Shown here: positions 16,231 to 26,262 of the stretch, in pieces
Layout: each line of letters opens with the position of its first letter
Position numbering within the stretch: the first letter of the stretch is position 1
Origin: Lentzea albida
Lineage (GTDB): Bacteria > Actinomycetota > Actinomycetes > Mycobacteriales > Pseudonocardiaceae
Direction of reading: 5' to 3'
Assembly: GCF_900111005.1 (NCBI RefSeq)
Contig: NZ_FOFV01000006.1
Location: forward strand, 310,001 to 374,000
DNA length: 64,000 bases
The notes under the pieces: generated by a model
Told to the model about the DNA's origin: nothing
Databases searched by the model: none
The model's input: only the letters and a program-made list of their open reading frames with translations
Program-made: the position numbers and the translations under genes

Positions 16231-16902
16231 GTGCCGTTGGCCACTACCCGACGGGCGGGCCTCGTCGACCAGGTGATCGAGCAGATGCGCTCGGCGATCA
16301 CGACTGGTGAATGGCCCGTCGGGCAGCGCATCCCGCCCGAGCCCGAGCTGGTCACCGCGCTCGGGGTGGGGCGGAACACGGTCAGGGAGGCCGTGCGGGC
16401 GCTGTCCCACGCCGGACTGCTGGAGGTGCGGCAGGGCGACGGGACGTTCGTCCGCGCGACCAGCGAGATCTCCGGCGCGGTCCGCCGCATGTGCGGGACC
16501 GAGCTCAAGGAGGTGCTCGAGGTCCGCCGCACCCTCGAGATGGAGGGCGCGCGCCTGGCCGCGAAGCACCGCACGGACGCCGAGTTGGCGCGCCTCACCG
16601 AGCTGCTGCGCAAGCGCGACGCGGCGATGGAGAACGACCAGTGGGCCGAGGTCGTCGAGCACGACACCGCGTTCCACGTGCTGCTCGTGCAGTGCTCCCA
16701 CAACACCCTTCTGGCCGAGCTCTACCGGGGCTTGACCGAGGCGGTCAAGGCTTCGGTGGCGGCCTCTGTCGACACCAGCACGCCCGGCCGCGACCAGGTG
16801 TCGCACACCGGGCTGCTGCACGCGGTCAGGGACGGCGACCAGGAGAAGGCGGCGATCGAGGCGGGCGGGTTCTTCGAGGAGCTGATCGAGAAGTTCTGCT
16901 GA
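16231..16902 (+). CDS. FadR/GntR family transcriptional regulator
   Basis: 223-aa GntR regulator of the FadR subfamily: an N-terminal winged helix (residues 10-75, [25 protein letters not shown]) and a C-terminal FCD helical bundle with metal-ligand candidates in [10 protein letters not shown] and [12 protein letters not shown]. Divergent from the MFS transporter, which it probably controls in response to a small carboxylate or similar ligand; this is inference from arrangement. The GTG start follows AAAGGATG. Confidence 0.87.
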   Translation: MPLATTRRAGLVDQVIEQMRSAITTGEWPVGQRIPPEPELVTALGVGRNTVREAVRALSHAGLLEVRQGDGTFVRATSEISGAVRRMCGTELKEVLEVRRTLEMEGARLAAKHRTDAELARLTELLRKRDAAMENDQWAEVVEHDTAFHVLLVQCSHNTLLAELYRGLTEAVKASVAASVDTSTPGRDQVSHTGLLHAVRDGDQEKAAIEAGGFFEELIEKFC

Positions 16903-16957
16903 CAACGCTGGAAAACCGCGGACGGCGCTGTCCGCACGAGCTCATTGCGTGGGGGCC

Positions 16958-18061
16958 ATGGAGTTCACTCCGTTCCGCATCGACATCCCGCAGGCCGAGA
17001 TCGACGACCTCCGCGCCCGCCTCGCGAACACGCGGTGGCCGGAGGACGACCTGCCGGGCGTCGGCTGGTCCTACGGCGTCCCGCTGAGCTACCTGCGGCC
17101 GCTGGCCGAGCACTGGCGCGACGGGTTCGACTGGCGCGCGCAGGAGGAGCGGCTCAACTCCCACCCCCAGTTCACGACGGAGATCAGCGGGCAGCGCTTC
17201 CACTTCCTGCACGTCCGGTCGAGGAAGCCGGACGCGACGCCGTTGCTGCTCGTGCACGGCTGGCCCGGCTCGATCGTCGAGTTCCTGGACGTGATCGAGC
17301 CGCTGTCGGAGGACTTCCACCTGGTCATCCCGTCGATCCCCGGCTTCGGCTTCTCGGGACCGGCGCGCAAGCCCGGCTGGAACGTGCTGCGGATCGCGTG
17401 GGCGTTCGCGAAGCTGATGGAGGGCCTCGGCTACGACCGCTACGGCGCGCAGGGCGGCGACTGGGGTTCGAGCATCGCGCAGGAGATCGGCAGGGTGTTC
17501 CCCGAGCACGTCGTCGGCGTGCACGTGAACATGCTGATGACCTTCCGCCCGTCCGGGGTCAACGACCTCTCCCCGGAGGAGCTGCGGTCGCTCGAGACGC
17601 TCGACCACTACCAGAAGGACCTCTCCGGCTACATGCACGTGCAGCGCACCCGGCCGCGCACCCTCGGCTACGGGCTGACGGACTCGCCGGTCGGCCAGCT
17701 GGCGTGGATCGCGGAGAAGTTCTACGACTGGACGGACAACGAGGGCGCGCCCGAGGACGCGGTGGACCGCGACCGGATGCTGGCCAACGTGTCGATCTAC
17801 TGGTTCACCGGCACAGCGGGTTCGTCGGCGGCGCTGTACAAGGAGCAGGCGGCGTACTGGGGTCAGCAGAAGCCGACGACGGTGCCGACGGGCGTCGCGG
17901 TGTTCCCGCACGACGTGAGCCTGCCGGTGCGGTCGCTGGCGGAGAAGATGATCCCGACGATCGTGCACTGGACGGAGTTCGACCGCGGCGGGCACTTCGC
18001 CGCGATGGAGGAACCGGACCTGCTGGTCCAGGACATCAGGAAGTTCTTCGGATCGCTGTGA
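16958..18061 (+). CDS. Epoxide hydrolase (alpha/beta hydrolase with EHN domain)
   Basis: 367-aa protein with the N-terminal epoxide hydrolase domain ([23 protein letters not shown]) and an alpha/beta-hydrolase core. HGWPGS supplies the oxyanion region, GGDWGS the nucleophilic Asp, and [13 protein letters not shown] the catalytic His; Tyr residues of the lid are present. It hydrolyses epoxides to diols in the cytoplasm; juvenile-hormone-hydrolase-type bacterial members act on bulky or xenobiotic epoxides. The ATG at 16958 is the best start; a GTG three codons upstream (16949) is possible. The stop overlaps the next start by four bases. Confidence 0.87.
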   Translation: MEFTPFRIDIPQAEIDDLRARLANTRWPEDDLPGVGWSYGVPLSYLRPLAEHWRDGFDWRAQEERLNSHPQFTTEISGQRFHFLHVRSRKPDATPLLLVHGWPGSIVEFLDVIEPLSEDFHLVIPSIPGFGFSGPARKPGWNVLRIAWAFAKLMEGLGYDRYGAQGGDWGSSIAQEIGRVFPEHVVGVHVNMLMTFRPSGVNDLSPEELRSLETLDHYQKDLSGYMHVQRTRPRTLGYGLTDSPVGQLAWIAEKFYDWTDNEGAPEDAVDRDRMLANVSIYWFTGTAGSSAALYKEQAAYWGQQKPTTVPTGVAVFPHDVSLPVRSLAEKMIPTIVHWTEFDRGGHFAAMEEPDLLVQDIRKFFGSL

Positions 18062-19155
18062 GCACAACACTCTCCACCCGCACGCTCAACAGGACGCTGC
18101 TCGCCCGGCAGATGTTGCTGGAGCGCACGGACATGCCGGTCGTCGCCGCCGTCGAGCACCTCGGCGGCCTCCAGGCCCAGGCACCCGTCCCGCCCTACCT
18201 CGCGCTGTGGGCACGGCTGGAGCCGTTCGACGTCGAGGCCCTGAGCAAGCTCATCCTGGACCGCTCCTTGGTGCGGATGACGTTGTGGCGCGGCACCCTG
18301 CACCTCATCTCGGCCGACGACGTGTTCCTCATGCGCACGGCGTTGCAGCCCGAGCTGAACAAGTGGGCGAAGACCGTGATGCCGCCGGCCACCCGCGTCG
18401 AGGTCGAGCTGGACGAGCTGGCGCGGATCGCCCGCGCGTTCGTCGACTCCGAGCCCCGGACGGTCGCGGAGATCGGCGCGCACCTGCAGCCGCACTTCCC
18501 CGGGATCAGGGCGCGCGAGCTGTCCACGCAGGCGCAGATGCTGGTGCCGATGGTCCAGGTGCCGCCACGCGGGATCTGGGGTGTGGGCGGGGTGCCGCAG
18601 AACCTCGCGATGGCCACGTGGCTCGGGCGCGAACTGCCCGCGCGGGCCGCCGTGCCCGAGCTGATCACGCGGTACCTGCGGGCGTTCGGCCCGGCGACCC
18701 TGGCCGACGTGCAGGCGTGGTCGAGGCTCACCGGCCTCAAGGCGCACGCGGCAGGCCTCGACCTGGTCGAGTACCGCAACTCCGACGGCAAGGTGCTGCT
18801 CGACGTGCCGGACGGGGTGATCGTGTCCGAGGACGTTCCCGCACCCGCACGACTGCTGCCCTCCTTCGACAACGTGCTGCTGGGGCACGCGGACCGGCGG
18901 CGGATCATGAGCGAGGACGCGCGGGCGCGGTGGGGCGCGGTCCGCAACGGCGTGTTCCCGCCGACGTTCCTGGTGGACGGTTTCGTGCACGGCACGTGGA
19001 ACGTCGTGGAGACCAAGGACACCGCGACGCTGACGATCCAGCCGTACTTCCCGGCCTCGGAGGAGGACATGGCGGGCGTGGTCCGCGAGGCGGAGGCGGT
19101 GCTGGAGGTCATGGCTCCCGGGAAGGAGCACGTGGTCACCGCGCTATCTGCTTGA
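18058..19155 (+). CDS. Winged-helix DNA-binding protein of the AlkZ/HTH_42 family
   Basis: 365-aa protein of the HTH_42 (DUF1006) family, which includes the DNA glycosylases AlkZ and YcaQ that act on crosslinks and bulky alkyl lesions. The Q-x-Q catalytic-loop motif is visible as GLQAQAP near residue 40, followed by [13 protein letters not shown] and the later [15 protein letters not shown]. The GTG at 18058 overlaps the epoxide hydrolase stop (GTGA), so the two are translationally coupled: an epoxide detoxifier beside a putative repair glycosylase is a sensible pair. The 3' end overlaps the convergent LysR gene by 20 bases. Confidence 0.8.
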   Translation: MSTTLSTRTLNRTLLARQMLLERTDMPVVAAVEHLGGLQAQAPVPPYLALWARLEPFDVEALSKLILDRSLVRMTLWRGTLHLISADDVFLMRTALQPELNKWAKTVMPPATRVEVELDELARIARAFVDSEPRTVAEIGAHLQPHFPGIRARELSTQAQMLVPMVQVPPRGIWGVGGVPQNLAMATWLGRELPARAAVPELITRYLRAFGPATLADVQAWSRLTGLKAHAAGLDLVEYRNSDGKVLLDVPDGVIVSEDVPAPARLLPSFDNVLLGHADRRRIMSEDARARWGAVRNGVFPPTFLVDGFVHGTWNVVETKDTATLTIQPYFPASEEDMAGVVREAEAVLEVMAPGKEHVVTALSA

Positions 19156-20029
19156 TCACGTCGAGAGCCGCGGTGATGGCGGGCCGGCGCGAGGCCTGGG
19201 TCCGCCACACCGCGTACAGCCGCCGCGTCGGGGTGGGCCGCAGCGGCACCGTCTTGACGTTGCCCGGCACCTCGCCCCTGCCCAGCCTCGGGATCAGCGC
19301 GACGCCGATCCCCTTGGCCAGCAACGCGAACTGCGTCCGGTACTCGCTGATCCGGTAGGCCACCACCGGCTCGATGCCCGCGCCGTGGAAGGTCCGCTCG
19401 AGCCAGTCGAAGCAGATCGAGCCCTCGATCTGGCAGATCCAGCGTTCGCCCGCGAGGTCGACGGGTTCGAGGAACTCCCTGCGCGACAACGGGTTCGTGT
19501 CGGGGATGAGCACCTCGGCGACGTCCTCGACGAGGAACTCGCGGGAGAGCGACTCGGGGACCGGCAGCGGTGTGTTCGCCCAGTCGTGCACGATCGCCAT
19601 GTCGAGCTCGCCGCGGGCGACGGCCTCCGTCGCGTAGGGCGGGTCGATCTCGGTGAGCCGCACGTCGAGGGCGGGGTGCTGCTCCGCCAGCCGCACGAGG
19701 ACGTCGGGCAGCAGACCGCGGGAGGCCGTGGCGAACGCGCCGATGCACAGGCGGCCGATCGCGGCGCCGCGCTGTTCCTCCAGTGCGACCTCGGCCTCCT
19801 CGACCAGCTTCAGGACCTGGCCCGCGGTGTCGGCGAGCAGGCGGGCGGCGTCGGTGAGGCGGACGCCCCTGCCGTTGCGTTCGAGCAGCGTGGTGCGGGT
19901 CTCGCGTTCGAGCTTGGCGATCTGCTGCGAGACCGCGGAGGGCGTGTACCCGAGCACGTCCGCGGCGGCGCCGACCGTGCCGTGCACGGCGATCGCGTGC
20001 AGCGCCTTCAGCCTTCCGAGGTCAAGCAT
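19136..20029 (-). CDS. LysR family transcriptional regulator
   Basis: 297-aa LysR regulator with the helix-turn-helix at residues 3-60 (AAADVLGYTPSAVSQQIAKLERE) and a periplasmic-binding-like effector domain. It is divergent from the EamA exporter, which it likely controls; the 73-bp spacer contains a GTGCTAA-N4-TTAGCAC inverted repeat fitting the LysR T-N11-A scheme. Autoregulation is expected from the family. Confidence 0.9.
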   Translation of the reverse strand: MLDLGRLKALHAIAVHGTVGAAADVLGYTPSAVSQQIAKLERETRTTLLERNGRGVRLTDAARLLADTAGQVLKLVEEAEVALEEQRGAAIGRLCIGAFATASRGLLPDVLVRLAEQHPALDVRLTEIDPPYATEAVARGELDMAIVHDWANTPLPVPESLSREFLVEDVAEVLIPDTNPLSRREFLEPVDLAGERWICQIEGSICFDWLERTFHGAGIEPVVAYRISEYRTQFALLAKGIGVALIPRLGRGEVPGNVKTVPLRPTPTRRLYAVWRTQASRRPAITAALDVIKQIAR

Positions 20030-20068
20030 GTAGCGATGCTAAACCTTGCACCTTAGAAATCGGAACTG

Positions 20069-20101
20069 GTGCTAAATAGTTAGCACGCTCAAGCTTGAGC
20101 G
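20069..20101. promoter_or_regulatory. LysR box and adjacent 16-bp palindrome before the EamA gene
   Basis: GTGCTAA-ATAG-TTAGCAC (20069-20086) is a perfect inverted repeat. It is followed at once by the perfect 16-bp palindrome CGCTCAAGCTTGAGCG (20086-20101), which ends one base before the EamA ATG and replaces any ribosome binding site. The first is a good LysR operator candidate; the second could be another operator or an mRNA hairpin at the start codon. Confidence 0.5.
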
Positions 20102-20102
20102 C

Positions 20103-20996
20103 ATGAGTCCCCGCCACGTCCTGCTCGCCGTCCTGGTCGCCGCCATCTGGGGCTTCAACTTCGTCGTGCTCAAGGTCGGTCTCGACGAGTTCCCGCCCAT
20201 CCTGTTCTCCGCGCTGAGGTTCCTCGCGGCCGCGGTGCCCGCGATCTTCTTCGTCGGACGGCCGCGGGTCCCTTGGCGCTGGATCATCGCCGTCGGGCTG
20301 GTGCTCGGGGTCGCCAAGTTCAGCTTCCTGTTCATCGGCCTCAAGGCGGGCATGCCGGCGGGGCTGGGATCGCTGGTGCTGCAGAGCCAGGTGATCTTCA
20401 CGACCCTGTTCGCGGCGGTCGTGCTGCGCGAACGGCCGAAGTCCGTGCAGATCACCGGGATCGCGCTGGCCGTCGCGGGCATCGGGGTGATCGCGTGGGA
20501 CTACGGGCTCTCGTCGCCGCTGCTCGGGTTCGTGCTGCTGATCGCCGCGGCGGCCTGCTGGGGCGTGTCGAACGTGCTGATGCGGTACGCACGGCCGGCG
20601 GACACGCTGCGGTTCATGGTGTGGGTGAGCGCGGTCGCGGTGCTGCCGCTGTTCGCCCTGTCGGCGCTGACCGAGGACCTGAGCGCGCTCGGCCGCCTCG
20701 ACTGGGCGGGCGTCGGCGCGGTCGGGTACGTCGCCTGGATCTCGACGCTGCTCGGGTTCGCCCTCTGGGGTTTCCTCCTGCGCCAGTACGAGTCGTCGGT
20801 CGTGGCGCCGTACTCGTTGCTGGTGCCCGTGTTCGGGATGCTCTCGGCGTGGGCGTTCCTCGGTGAGGACCTGACGCTGCTGCAGGGCCTGGCCGGCGGC
20901 CTGGTGCTCGCCGGGCTGGCTATTCCGCAGCTGCTGGGGCGCCGGGCGGCACGAACGGAAGTCCTGCCGGAGCCCCTCGTTCCAGCAGGTCGATGA
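20103..20996 (+). CDS. EamA/DMT family transporter
   Basis: 297-aa drug/metabolite transporter with about ten hydrophobic segments arranged as two EamA repeats; [15 protein letters not shown]-type N-terminus and [18 protein letters not shown] at the end of repeat 1 are typical. RhaT/YdcZ-like members export amino acids or other metabolites. Divergent from the LysR regulator. No ribosome binding site is visible before the ATG at 20103. The last 77 bases overlap the convergent cobQ gene. Confidence 0.87.
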   Translation: MSPRHVLLAVLVAAIWGFNFVVLKVGLDEFPPILFSALRFLAAAVPAIFFVGRPRVPWRWIIAVGLVLGVAKFSFLFIGLKAGMPAGLGSLVLQSQVIFTTLFAAVVLRERPKSVQITGIALAVAGIGVIAWDYGLSSPLLGFVLLIAAAACWGVSNVLMRYARPADTLRFMVWVSAVAVLPLFALSALTEDLSALGRLDWAGVGAVGYVAWISTLLGFALWGFLLRQYESSVVAPYSLLVPVFGMLSAWAFLGEDLTLLQGLAGGLVLAGLAIPQLLGRRAARTEVLPEPLVPAGR

Positions 20997-22419
20997 CGGC
21001 CTTGGTGTCGAGGTGGTCGGCGACCAGGTCGCCCAGCAGGTCCAGCTGGGCCTCGCGGAGGGCCTGGAAGCTCACCTCGCCGGGCTCGAAGTCCCGGCCC
21101 GCCCGTTCCGCTGCCCACAGCAGGAACCTCCGGCGGAACGCGTCGTTCTCCAGCAGGCCGTGCCAGTGCGTGCCGAGGACCCTCTCGGCCTGCGCGCCCT
21201 CGTCGCCGATCAGCGGCTGCTCGGCGTTGCGGACGACCTGGCCGTGGTGGATCTCGTAGCCGGTGACGGGTTCGTCCCACGCGGTACCCGACGGCGTCGC
21301 GAGGGTTTTGCGCGGCTGGAAGCGGATGTCGACGTCGAGCAGGCCGAGGCCGTCGACCGCGCCCTGCCCCGACTCCACCTCGTCCTCGATGCGCTTCGAC
21401 AGCATCTGGAAGCCGCCGCAGATGCCGAGAACAGGACCGTCGAAGCGCTGGATCGCTTGCGCCAGGCCGGTGTCGCGCAGCCAGGCGAGGTCGGAGACGG
21501 TGGCTTTGGAGCCGGGCAGCACGACCAGGTCCGCGTCGGCGAGGCGGGACGGCTCCGTCACGAACCGCACGGAGACACCGGGTTCACAGGCCAGCGCCTC
21601 GACGTCCGTGGCGTTCGAGATGCGCGGCAGGCGGATGACGGCGACCCGCAGCCAGTCCCTGACGGGCGGCTGCGGCCTGCCGATGACGCCGTCCGCGTTG
21701 TAGGACAGGGAATCCTCGGCGTCGAGCCACAGTTCCTCGCGCCACGGCAGCACGCCGAGCACCGGCCGTCCGGTGAGGGCCTTCAGCTGGTGCAGGCCCG
21801 GTTCGAGCAGCCGCGCGTCACCGCGGAACTTGTTGACCACGAAGCCGGAGACCAACGCCTGGTCGGCCGCGTCGAGCACTGCGACCGTGCCGAAGAGGTG
21901 CGCGAACACGCCGCCGCGGTCGATGTCGCCGACGACCAGCACCGGCAGGCCCGCCTTCGTCGCGAGGCCCATGTTCGCGATGTCGTTGGCGCGCAGGTTG
22001 ATCTCGGCGGGTGAGCCCGCGCCCTCGCAGATCACGACCTCGTGGTCGCTCCTGAGTTCCTCCAAAGTGGACAGAACGGTCCCGAGCAGCTGGTGCTTGC
22101 GTTCGCGGTAGCTCAGCGCGGAGACCTCACCGACCGCCTGGCCGAGCACGACGACCTGGGACGTGCGGTCGCTGCCGGGCTTGAGCAGCACGGGGTTGAA
22201 CCGGACGCTGGGCTCCTTGAACGAGGCCCGCGCCTGCACCGCCTGGGCGCGCCCGATCTCGCCGCCGTCGAGTGTGACGAACGAGTTGTTCGACATGTTC
22301 TGCGCCTTGAACGGCACGACGTCGACGCCCTGGCGTGCCAGGAACCGGCACAGACCGGCCACCAGGACGCTCTTGCCCGCGTCCGAGGTCGTCCCACAGA
22401 TCAACATCGCGCCCCGCAT
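20920..22419 (-). CDS. cobQ: Cobyric acid synthase
   Basis: 499-aa glutamine-dependent amidase that converts adenosylcobyrinic acid a,c-diamide to adenosylcobyric acid by four ATP-dependent amidations. The N-terminal dethiobiotin-synthetase-like domain shows GTTSDAGKS (P-loop) and [10 protein letters not shown]; the C-terminal class I glutaminase domain has the nucleophilic Cys in GICGGFQML and the His in GYEIHHG. ATG 22419 gives the usual M-x-G-A-x-L start. No other cob gene or cobalamin riboswitch is adjacent; only 28 bases separate it from the divergent hydrolase. The C-terminus overlaps the convergent EamA gene by 77 bases, unusually long. Confidence 0.93.
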   Translation of the reverse strand: MRGAMLICGTTSDAGKSVLVAGLCRFLARQGVDVVPFKAQNMSNNSFVTLDGGEIGRAQAVQARASFKEPSVRFNPVLLKPGSDRTSQVVVLGQAVGEVSALSYRERKHQLLGTVLSTLEELRSDHEVVICEGAGSPAEINLRANDIANMGLATKAGLPVLVVGDIDRGGVFAHLFGTVAVLDAADQALVSGFVVNKFRGDARLLEPGLHQLKALTGRPVLGVLPWREELWLDAEDSLSYNADGVIGRPQPPVRDWLRVAVIRLPRISNATDVEALACEPGVSVRFVTEPSRLADADLVVLPGSKATVSDLAWLRDTGLAQAIQRFDGPVLGICGGFQMLSKRIEDEVESGQGAVDGLGLLDVDIRFQPRKTLATPSGTAWDEPVTGYEIHHGQVVRNAEQPLIGDEGAQAERVLGTHWHGLLENDAFRRRFLLWAAERAGRDFEPGEVSFQALREAQLDLLGDLVADHLDTKAVIDLLERGAPAGLPFVPPGAPAAAE

Positions 22420-22447
22420 GGACGCCAATGCTGCCATCATCACCCCC

Positions 22448-23128
22448 ATGGTCACCGTCGTGCTCATGCACAGCCCGTTCCTCGGCCCGTCGAGCATGCG
22501 CCCGCTCGCCGACGAACTGGCCTCCGACGGGGTGGCCGTGCTGCTGGCCGACCTGCAGATGACGATCAACGAGGCACCGGTGCACCAGCGGCTGATCGGC
22601 GCTTTCGCCGACGCCCTCGAGGACTCCGGCGTCCCCGGACCGCTGGTGCTCGTGGGCCACAGCGGCGCGGGGCCGTTGCTGCCGGCCTTCGCCGACGCGC
22701 TGGAACTCGACGTGGCGGGCCTGGTGTTCCTCGACTCCGACCTGCCGACGCCCGGAAAGGCTTGGCGCGAGACCGTCGACCCCGCGCTGGTGCGCCAGGT
22801 CAAGGCGTCCGTGCGGGACGGCAGGCTGCCGCGCTGGGACCGCTGGTTCGATTCGGACCCGCTGAAGCTCGTGCCGGCCGGACTGCGCGAGGAGATGCGC
22901 GACGAGGCACCCGAGGTGCCGTGGGAGTTCATGAAGGAGCAGCGCCCGGTCGTCGAGTGGTCAGGCGCCTGCGGGTACGTGCTGCTGTCGCCGGTCTACG
23001 AGGACGCGGCCGCCCGCGCGGAGGAGCTGGGCTGGCCGGTCGAACGCGTGGAGTCGCACCACCTGGCGGCCGCGACGTCACCCTCGGCGGTCGCGGCCGC
23101 GCTGAAGTCGGTGGTCAGCAGGCTCTGA
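22448..23128 (+). CDS. Alpha/beta hydrolase
   Basis: 226-aa small alpha/beta hydrolase. The nucleophile elbow is GHSGAG near residue 75, preceded by strand LVLV; a catalytic Asp candidate lies in VFLDSDLP and the His in VESHHLAA near the C-terminus. No signal peptide, so cytoplasmic. Divergent from cobQ with very short spacing, and convergent with the methyltransferase. Substrate unknown. Confidence 0.77.
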   Translation: MVTVVLMHSPFLGPSSMRPLADELASDGVAVLLADLQMTINEAPVHQRLIGAFADALEDSGVPGPLVLVGHSGAGPLLPAFADALELDVAGLVFLDSDLPTPGKAWRETVDPALVRQVKASVRDGRLPRWDRWFDSDPLKLVPAGLREEMRDEAPEVPWEFMKEQRPVVEWSGACGYVLLSPVYEDAAARAEELGWPVERVESHHLAAATSPSAVAAALKSVVSRL

Positions 23129-23134
23129 CCGGCG

Positions 23135-23770
23135 TCACAGGCGGCGGACGCGCGCGAGCCTGGCCGGCACGTCGAGCGGGTCGCCGATCCGCAGACCGGT
23201 GATGCCGGTCTCCCTCTCGTGGCTGATCCGCCCCCGGAACGCCGAGGTCAGCAGTTCCTCGACCGACCACTCCGGCTCGGCGAACGCGGCTCTGACGACC
23301 TCGTCGTCCACCTCCGGGCCGAAGTGCGGGCCGTCGGTCGACATGGCCAGCACGACGACGTGCCCGCCCGGTTCCAGGAGTCCGGCGAGCGACCGCACGT
23401 AGGCGGCGCGGCCGGCGGCGTCGAAGACGTGGAAGAGCGCGCAGTCGAGCACGGTGGCCCACCGCCGCGCGGGGAGCTCCAGTTCGGCCGGCCTCAGCAC
23501 GTCACCCACCACGAACCACGGCGCGACGTCCTCCGCCGCGGCCTTGGCACGAGCCGTCTCGATCGCGCCCTCCGCGATGTCGACCCCGACCGCCTCGTAC
23601 CCGGCGCGGCTGAGGAAGAGCGCGTTCTCCCCCGTGCCGCACCCGAGGTCGAGGACGGGACCGGTGAACCAGCCCTTCTCCTCGGCTTCGACGATCGCGG
23701 GCTGCGGCCGGCCGATGACCCAGGGGGTCACGCCCGACGCGTAGGCCTGGTCGTAGAAGTCCTTGTCCAT
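23135..23770 (-). CDS. Class I SAM-dependent methyltransferase
   Basis: 211-aa methyltransferase of the thiopurine/TehB-like group: PVLDLGCGTGENALFLSRAG (motif I), VGVDIAEGAIETAR (motif II) and LLEPGGHVVVLAMS. The DCALFHVF segment corresponds to the post-II region. It starts eight bases after the stop of the triple-ABM protein and is probably cotranscribed with it. Substrate unknown. Confidence 0.82.
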   Translation of the reverse strand: MDKDFYDQAYASGVTPWVIGRPQPAIVEAEEKGWFTGPVLDLGCGTGENALFLSRAGYEAVGVDIAEGAIETARAKAAAEDVAPWFVVGDVLRPAELELPARRWATVLDCALFHVFDAAGRAAYVRSLAGLLEPGGHVVVLAMSTDGPHFGPEVDDEVVRAAFAEPEWSVEELLTSAFRGRISHERETGITGLRIGDPLDVPARLARVRRL

Positions 23771-23778
23771 CAGCACGG

Positions 23779-24801
23779 TCAGCTCCGGGCGCCGCGCTGG
23801 AGGACCACGCTGCCGGTGATCACGGGCGGGGCCGCGAAGACGGTGCCGACGAGGTCGAAGACCGCCTTCTTGCCCGACGCGCCCTCGATGTGGACGTCGA
23901 GCGCCTCCTGGTCGGTGAACGTGTCGAAGATCCCGTAGGTCTCGTCGTCGACCTTCACCGCGAAGAAGCTCGTCGTTCCCGGCTCGGCGTCCAGGACCTC
24001 CTTGGAGAACGCGAAGAACCTCTCCGCCTCCTCCTGCTTGCCGGGGAGGACCTTCAGCGTCGCCCAGATGGCCAGTTCGCCCGCGGTCCTCGCGACGACG
24101 TCCACGACCGCGAAGAAGTGCGGCCTGAACTCGGCGACGTCCTGCCAGTACACCTCCTCGTCGCGGAAGCCGGCCCGGCCGAGCAGCTCGTCGAAGCCTC
24201 CGAAGGTGGTCCAGGCACCGAGGTTGACCACCTGGCCGCCGTCGAGACTGCGGTGGAAGTTGACCCCGAGCAGTCCGGGCGTGCCGAGGGAGTCGGGCGC
24301 GTGCTTCCTCGCGAGCTCCAGCATCCGCTCCTGGTCGTCCGGGTTCACCGAGAAGACGCCGAAGTGCGCGAGCGGCGTGTCCCGCACCGAGAACCGGGTG
24401 AGGTCGGCGGGAGCGCTGAAGTCCACGGCGTACGTGCGCTTGTCGACCGGTTCGAAGCCCTCGAGCTGATCGGCGACGGACCACTCGGCGGGCACCTGCT
24501 CCGGCGGTTCGCCCTCGGCACGCCACTGGCTGTACACCACGAACTCGCCGTCGAGACCGGCCAGCAGCAACGCGGCGACGAACCCGTCGCGGCTCTTCAG
24601 CACGGACGGCAGCAGCTCACCGGCGCGCACGACGTCCGGGTTCCGGACGACGTCCTCGGGCCGTCCGGCAGGCCGGCGCGGCCGGGACGAGGTGCCCGAC
24701 TCAGTGCTCGTGGCGCCGGCGAAGCGCTCGATCACCGTGATGACCGGCACGTTCGGACGGACGGTCAGCACATCGCCACGCGGCGCGGTTTCGGTGGTCA
24801 T
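23779..24801 (-). CDS. Multidomain antibiotic biosynthesis monooxygenase (ABM)-like protein
   Basis: 340-aa protein apparently built from three dimeric alpha/beta-barrel (ABM-like) modules, at about residues 15-110, 125-220 and 230-325. The modules share strings such as SRDGFVAALLLAG...YSQW, LLGVNFHRSLDGGQVVNLGAW and ELAIWATLKVLPGKQEEAERF followed by GTTSFFAVKVDDETYGIFDTF. ABM domains include small cofactor-free oxygenases and heme-degrading enzymes; fused copies often form intramolecular dimers. AAGGAG lies eight bases upstream of the ATG at 24801. It is divergent from a MarR regulator, with a TTTGC/GCAAA palindrome between them. Confidence 0.72.
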   Translation of the reverse strand: MTTETAPRGDVLTVRPNVPVITVIERFAGATSTESGTSSRPRRPAGRPEDVVRNPDVVRAGELLPSVLKSRDGFVAALLLAGLDGEFVVYSQWRAEGEPPEQVPAEWSVADQLEGFEPVDKRTYAVDFSAPADLTRFSVRDTPLAHFGVFSVNPDDQERMLELARKHAPDSLGTPGLLGVNFHRSLDGGQVVNLGAWTTFGGFDELLGRAGFRDEEVYWQDVAEFRPHFFAVVDVVARTAGELAIWATLKVLPGKQEEAERFFAFSKEVLDAEPGTTSFFAVKVDDETYGIFDTFTDQEALDVHIEGASGKKAVFDLVGTVFAAPPVITGSVVLQRGARS

Positions 24802-24861
24802 GGGGATCTCCTTCATCTGGGGAATCGCTCGTCCGCGATCACGTCTCCGACCGTAGCTTCA

Positions 24862-24879
24862 TTTGCTCGCGCGCGCAAA
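24862..24879. promoter_or_regulatory. Palindrome, probable MarR operator
   Basis: TTTGC-TCGCGCGC-GCAAA, a perfect 5-bp inverted repeat with an alternating CG centre, lies midway in the 117-bp spacer between the divergent ABM and MarR genes. It fits the 16-20-bp symmetric sites used by MarR proteins. Confidence 0.5.
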
Positions 24880-24918
24880 CAATTTCCCTTCAGGGCGCTC
24901 CCCCAGCAGAATGAGCGC

Positions 24919-25401
24919 ATGGCTCACACTTCGTCCGGCATCGACGGCACTGCTCAGGACCGCGGCACGCTGACCCTGGAGGAACAGGCGATGTGGCGCG
25001 CGCTGGGCAGGGTCGTGCAACGGCTGCCCCGCCAGCTCGACGACGCCATGATGCGGTCGACCGGCCTCACGATGACCGAGTTCTCGGTGCTGCACGTGCT
25101 GTACGAGGCGCAGGACCAGACGCTGCGCATGAGCGATCTCGCCACCAGCACCGGCCTGTCGATCAGCCGGGTGAGCCGGGTGGCGCTCGCGATGGAGGGT
25201 CGCGGCTGGTGCGAGCGCCGCCGCGACGAGGAGGACGGCCGTTCGGCGCTCGCCTCACTGACCCCGGCCGGCGTGACCGAGGTACAGCGGGCGAAGGCGC
25301 ACTACAGCGACATCGCCCGCCAGCACGTCCTCGACCGAGTGCCCCGCGAGAGCCTGCACGTCCTAGCCGAGGCACTCACGGCCATCGCGTCCCGCCCGTG
25401 A
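24919..25401 (+). CDS. MarR family transcriptional regulator
   Basis: 160-aa winged-helix regulator with the MarR core: FSVLHVLYEAQDQTLRMSDLATSTGLSISRVSRVALAME (recognition helix) and wing RRDEEDGRSALASLTPAG. The DGR motif of the wing is conserved. Divergent from the ABM-like gene and its methyltransferase partner, which it probably represses until a phenolic or other ligand binds. Confidence 0.88.
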   Translation: MAHTSSGIDGTAQDRGTLTLEEQAMWRALGRVVQRLPRQLDDAMMRSTGLTMTEFSVLHVLYEAQDQTLRMSDLATSTGLSISRVSRVALAMEGRGWCERRRDEEDGRSALASLTPAGVTEVQRAKAHYSDIARQHVLDRVPRESLHVLAEALTAIASRP

Positions 25402-25404
25402 CGG

Positions 25405-26262
25405 TCAGCAGACCGTGAGGATCTCCGAGCCCGTCTCGGTCACCACGATCGTGTGCTCGAACTGAGCGGTCCAGCTCTTGTCCCGCGTGGTGACGGTCCA
25501 GCCGTCGTCCCACATCTCGCCCTCGAACTCGCCGAGCGTGATCATCGGCTCGATCGTGAACGTCATGCCGGGCTCCAGCACCGTCTTCACCGACGGCTCG
25601 TCGTAGTGCAGGACCACGAGTCCGCTGTGGAACGTGCGGCCGATGCCGTGCCCCGTGAAGTCACGCACTACGCCGTACCCGAACCTCTTGGCGTACGCCT
25701 CGATGACGCGACCGACGACGTTCAGCTCACGACCGGGCTTCACGGCCTTGATGGCGCGCATCGTCGCCTCGTGCGTCCGCTCGACGAGGAGCTTGGCCTC
25801 CTCGGAGACGTTGCCCGCGAGGAACGTCGCGTTCGTGTCGCCGTGCACGCCACCGATGAAGGCCGTGACGTCGATGTTCACGATGTCGCCGTCCTCGACG
25901 ACCGTGCTGTCCGGGATGCCGTGGCAGATGACCTCGTTCAGCGAGGTGCAGCACGACTTCGGGAACCCCCGGTACCCGAGCGTCGACGGGTACGCGCCGT
26001 TGTCGCACAGGAACTCGTGCGCCACAGCGTCGATCTCGTCCGTCGTCACACCCGGCACGACGACCTTGCCGGCCTCCTGCAACGCCTGCGCGGCGAGGCG
26101 CCCGGCCACCCGCATGGCCTCGATGACCTCGGGCGGCTGCACCCACGGGTCGGTGCTCTTCTGCGGCGCGGGCTTGTCCACGTACTCGGGACGCACGATG
26201 CGCGACGGCACCTGACGACGCGGGGATTGCACACCGGGTTGCAGCACAGCACGAACAGCCAT
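25405..26262 (-). CDS. map: Type I methionine aminopeptidase
   Basis: 285-aa metalloprotease that removes the initiator Met from new proteins. It has an N-terminal extension (about 40 residues, as in mycobacterial MapB) before the catalytic pita-bread fold. Metal ligands are visible: Asp in VNIDVTA, Asp in GDTNATF, His in FTGHGIG, Glu in TIEPMI and Glu in QFEHTIV. A TAATCT -10 box seven bases before the ATG (minus strand) indicates a leaderless mRNA. The gene lies at the end of the ispG-transpeptidase-map block. Confidence 0.94.
   Translation of the reverse strand: MAVRAVLQPGVQSPRRQVPSRIVRPEYVDKPAPQKSTDPWVQPPEVIEAMRVAGRLAAQALQEAGKVVVPGVTTDEIDAVAHEFLCDNGAYPSTLGYRGFPKSCCTSLNEVICHGIPDSTVVEDGDIVNIDVTAFIGGVHGDTNATFLAGNVSEEAKLLVERTHEATMRAIKAVKPGRELNVVGRVIEAYAKRFGYGVVRDFTGHGIGRTFHSGLVVLHYDEPSVKTVLEPGMTFTIEPMITLGEFEGEMWDDGWTVTTRDKSWTAQFEHTIVVTETGSEILTVC

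Noticed and set aside
22389-22450. Cobalamin riboswitch upstream of cobQ
   Set aside because: Only 28 bases separate cobQ from the divergent hydrolase; no space for a B12 aptamer.
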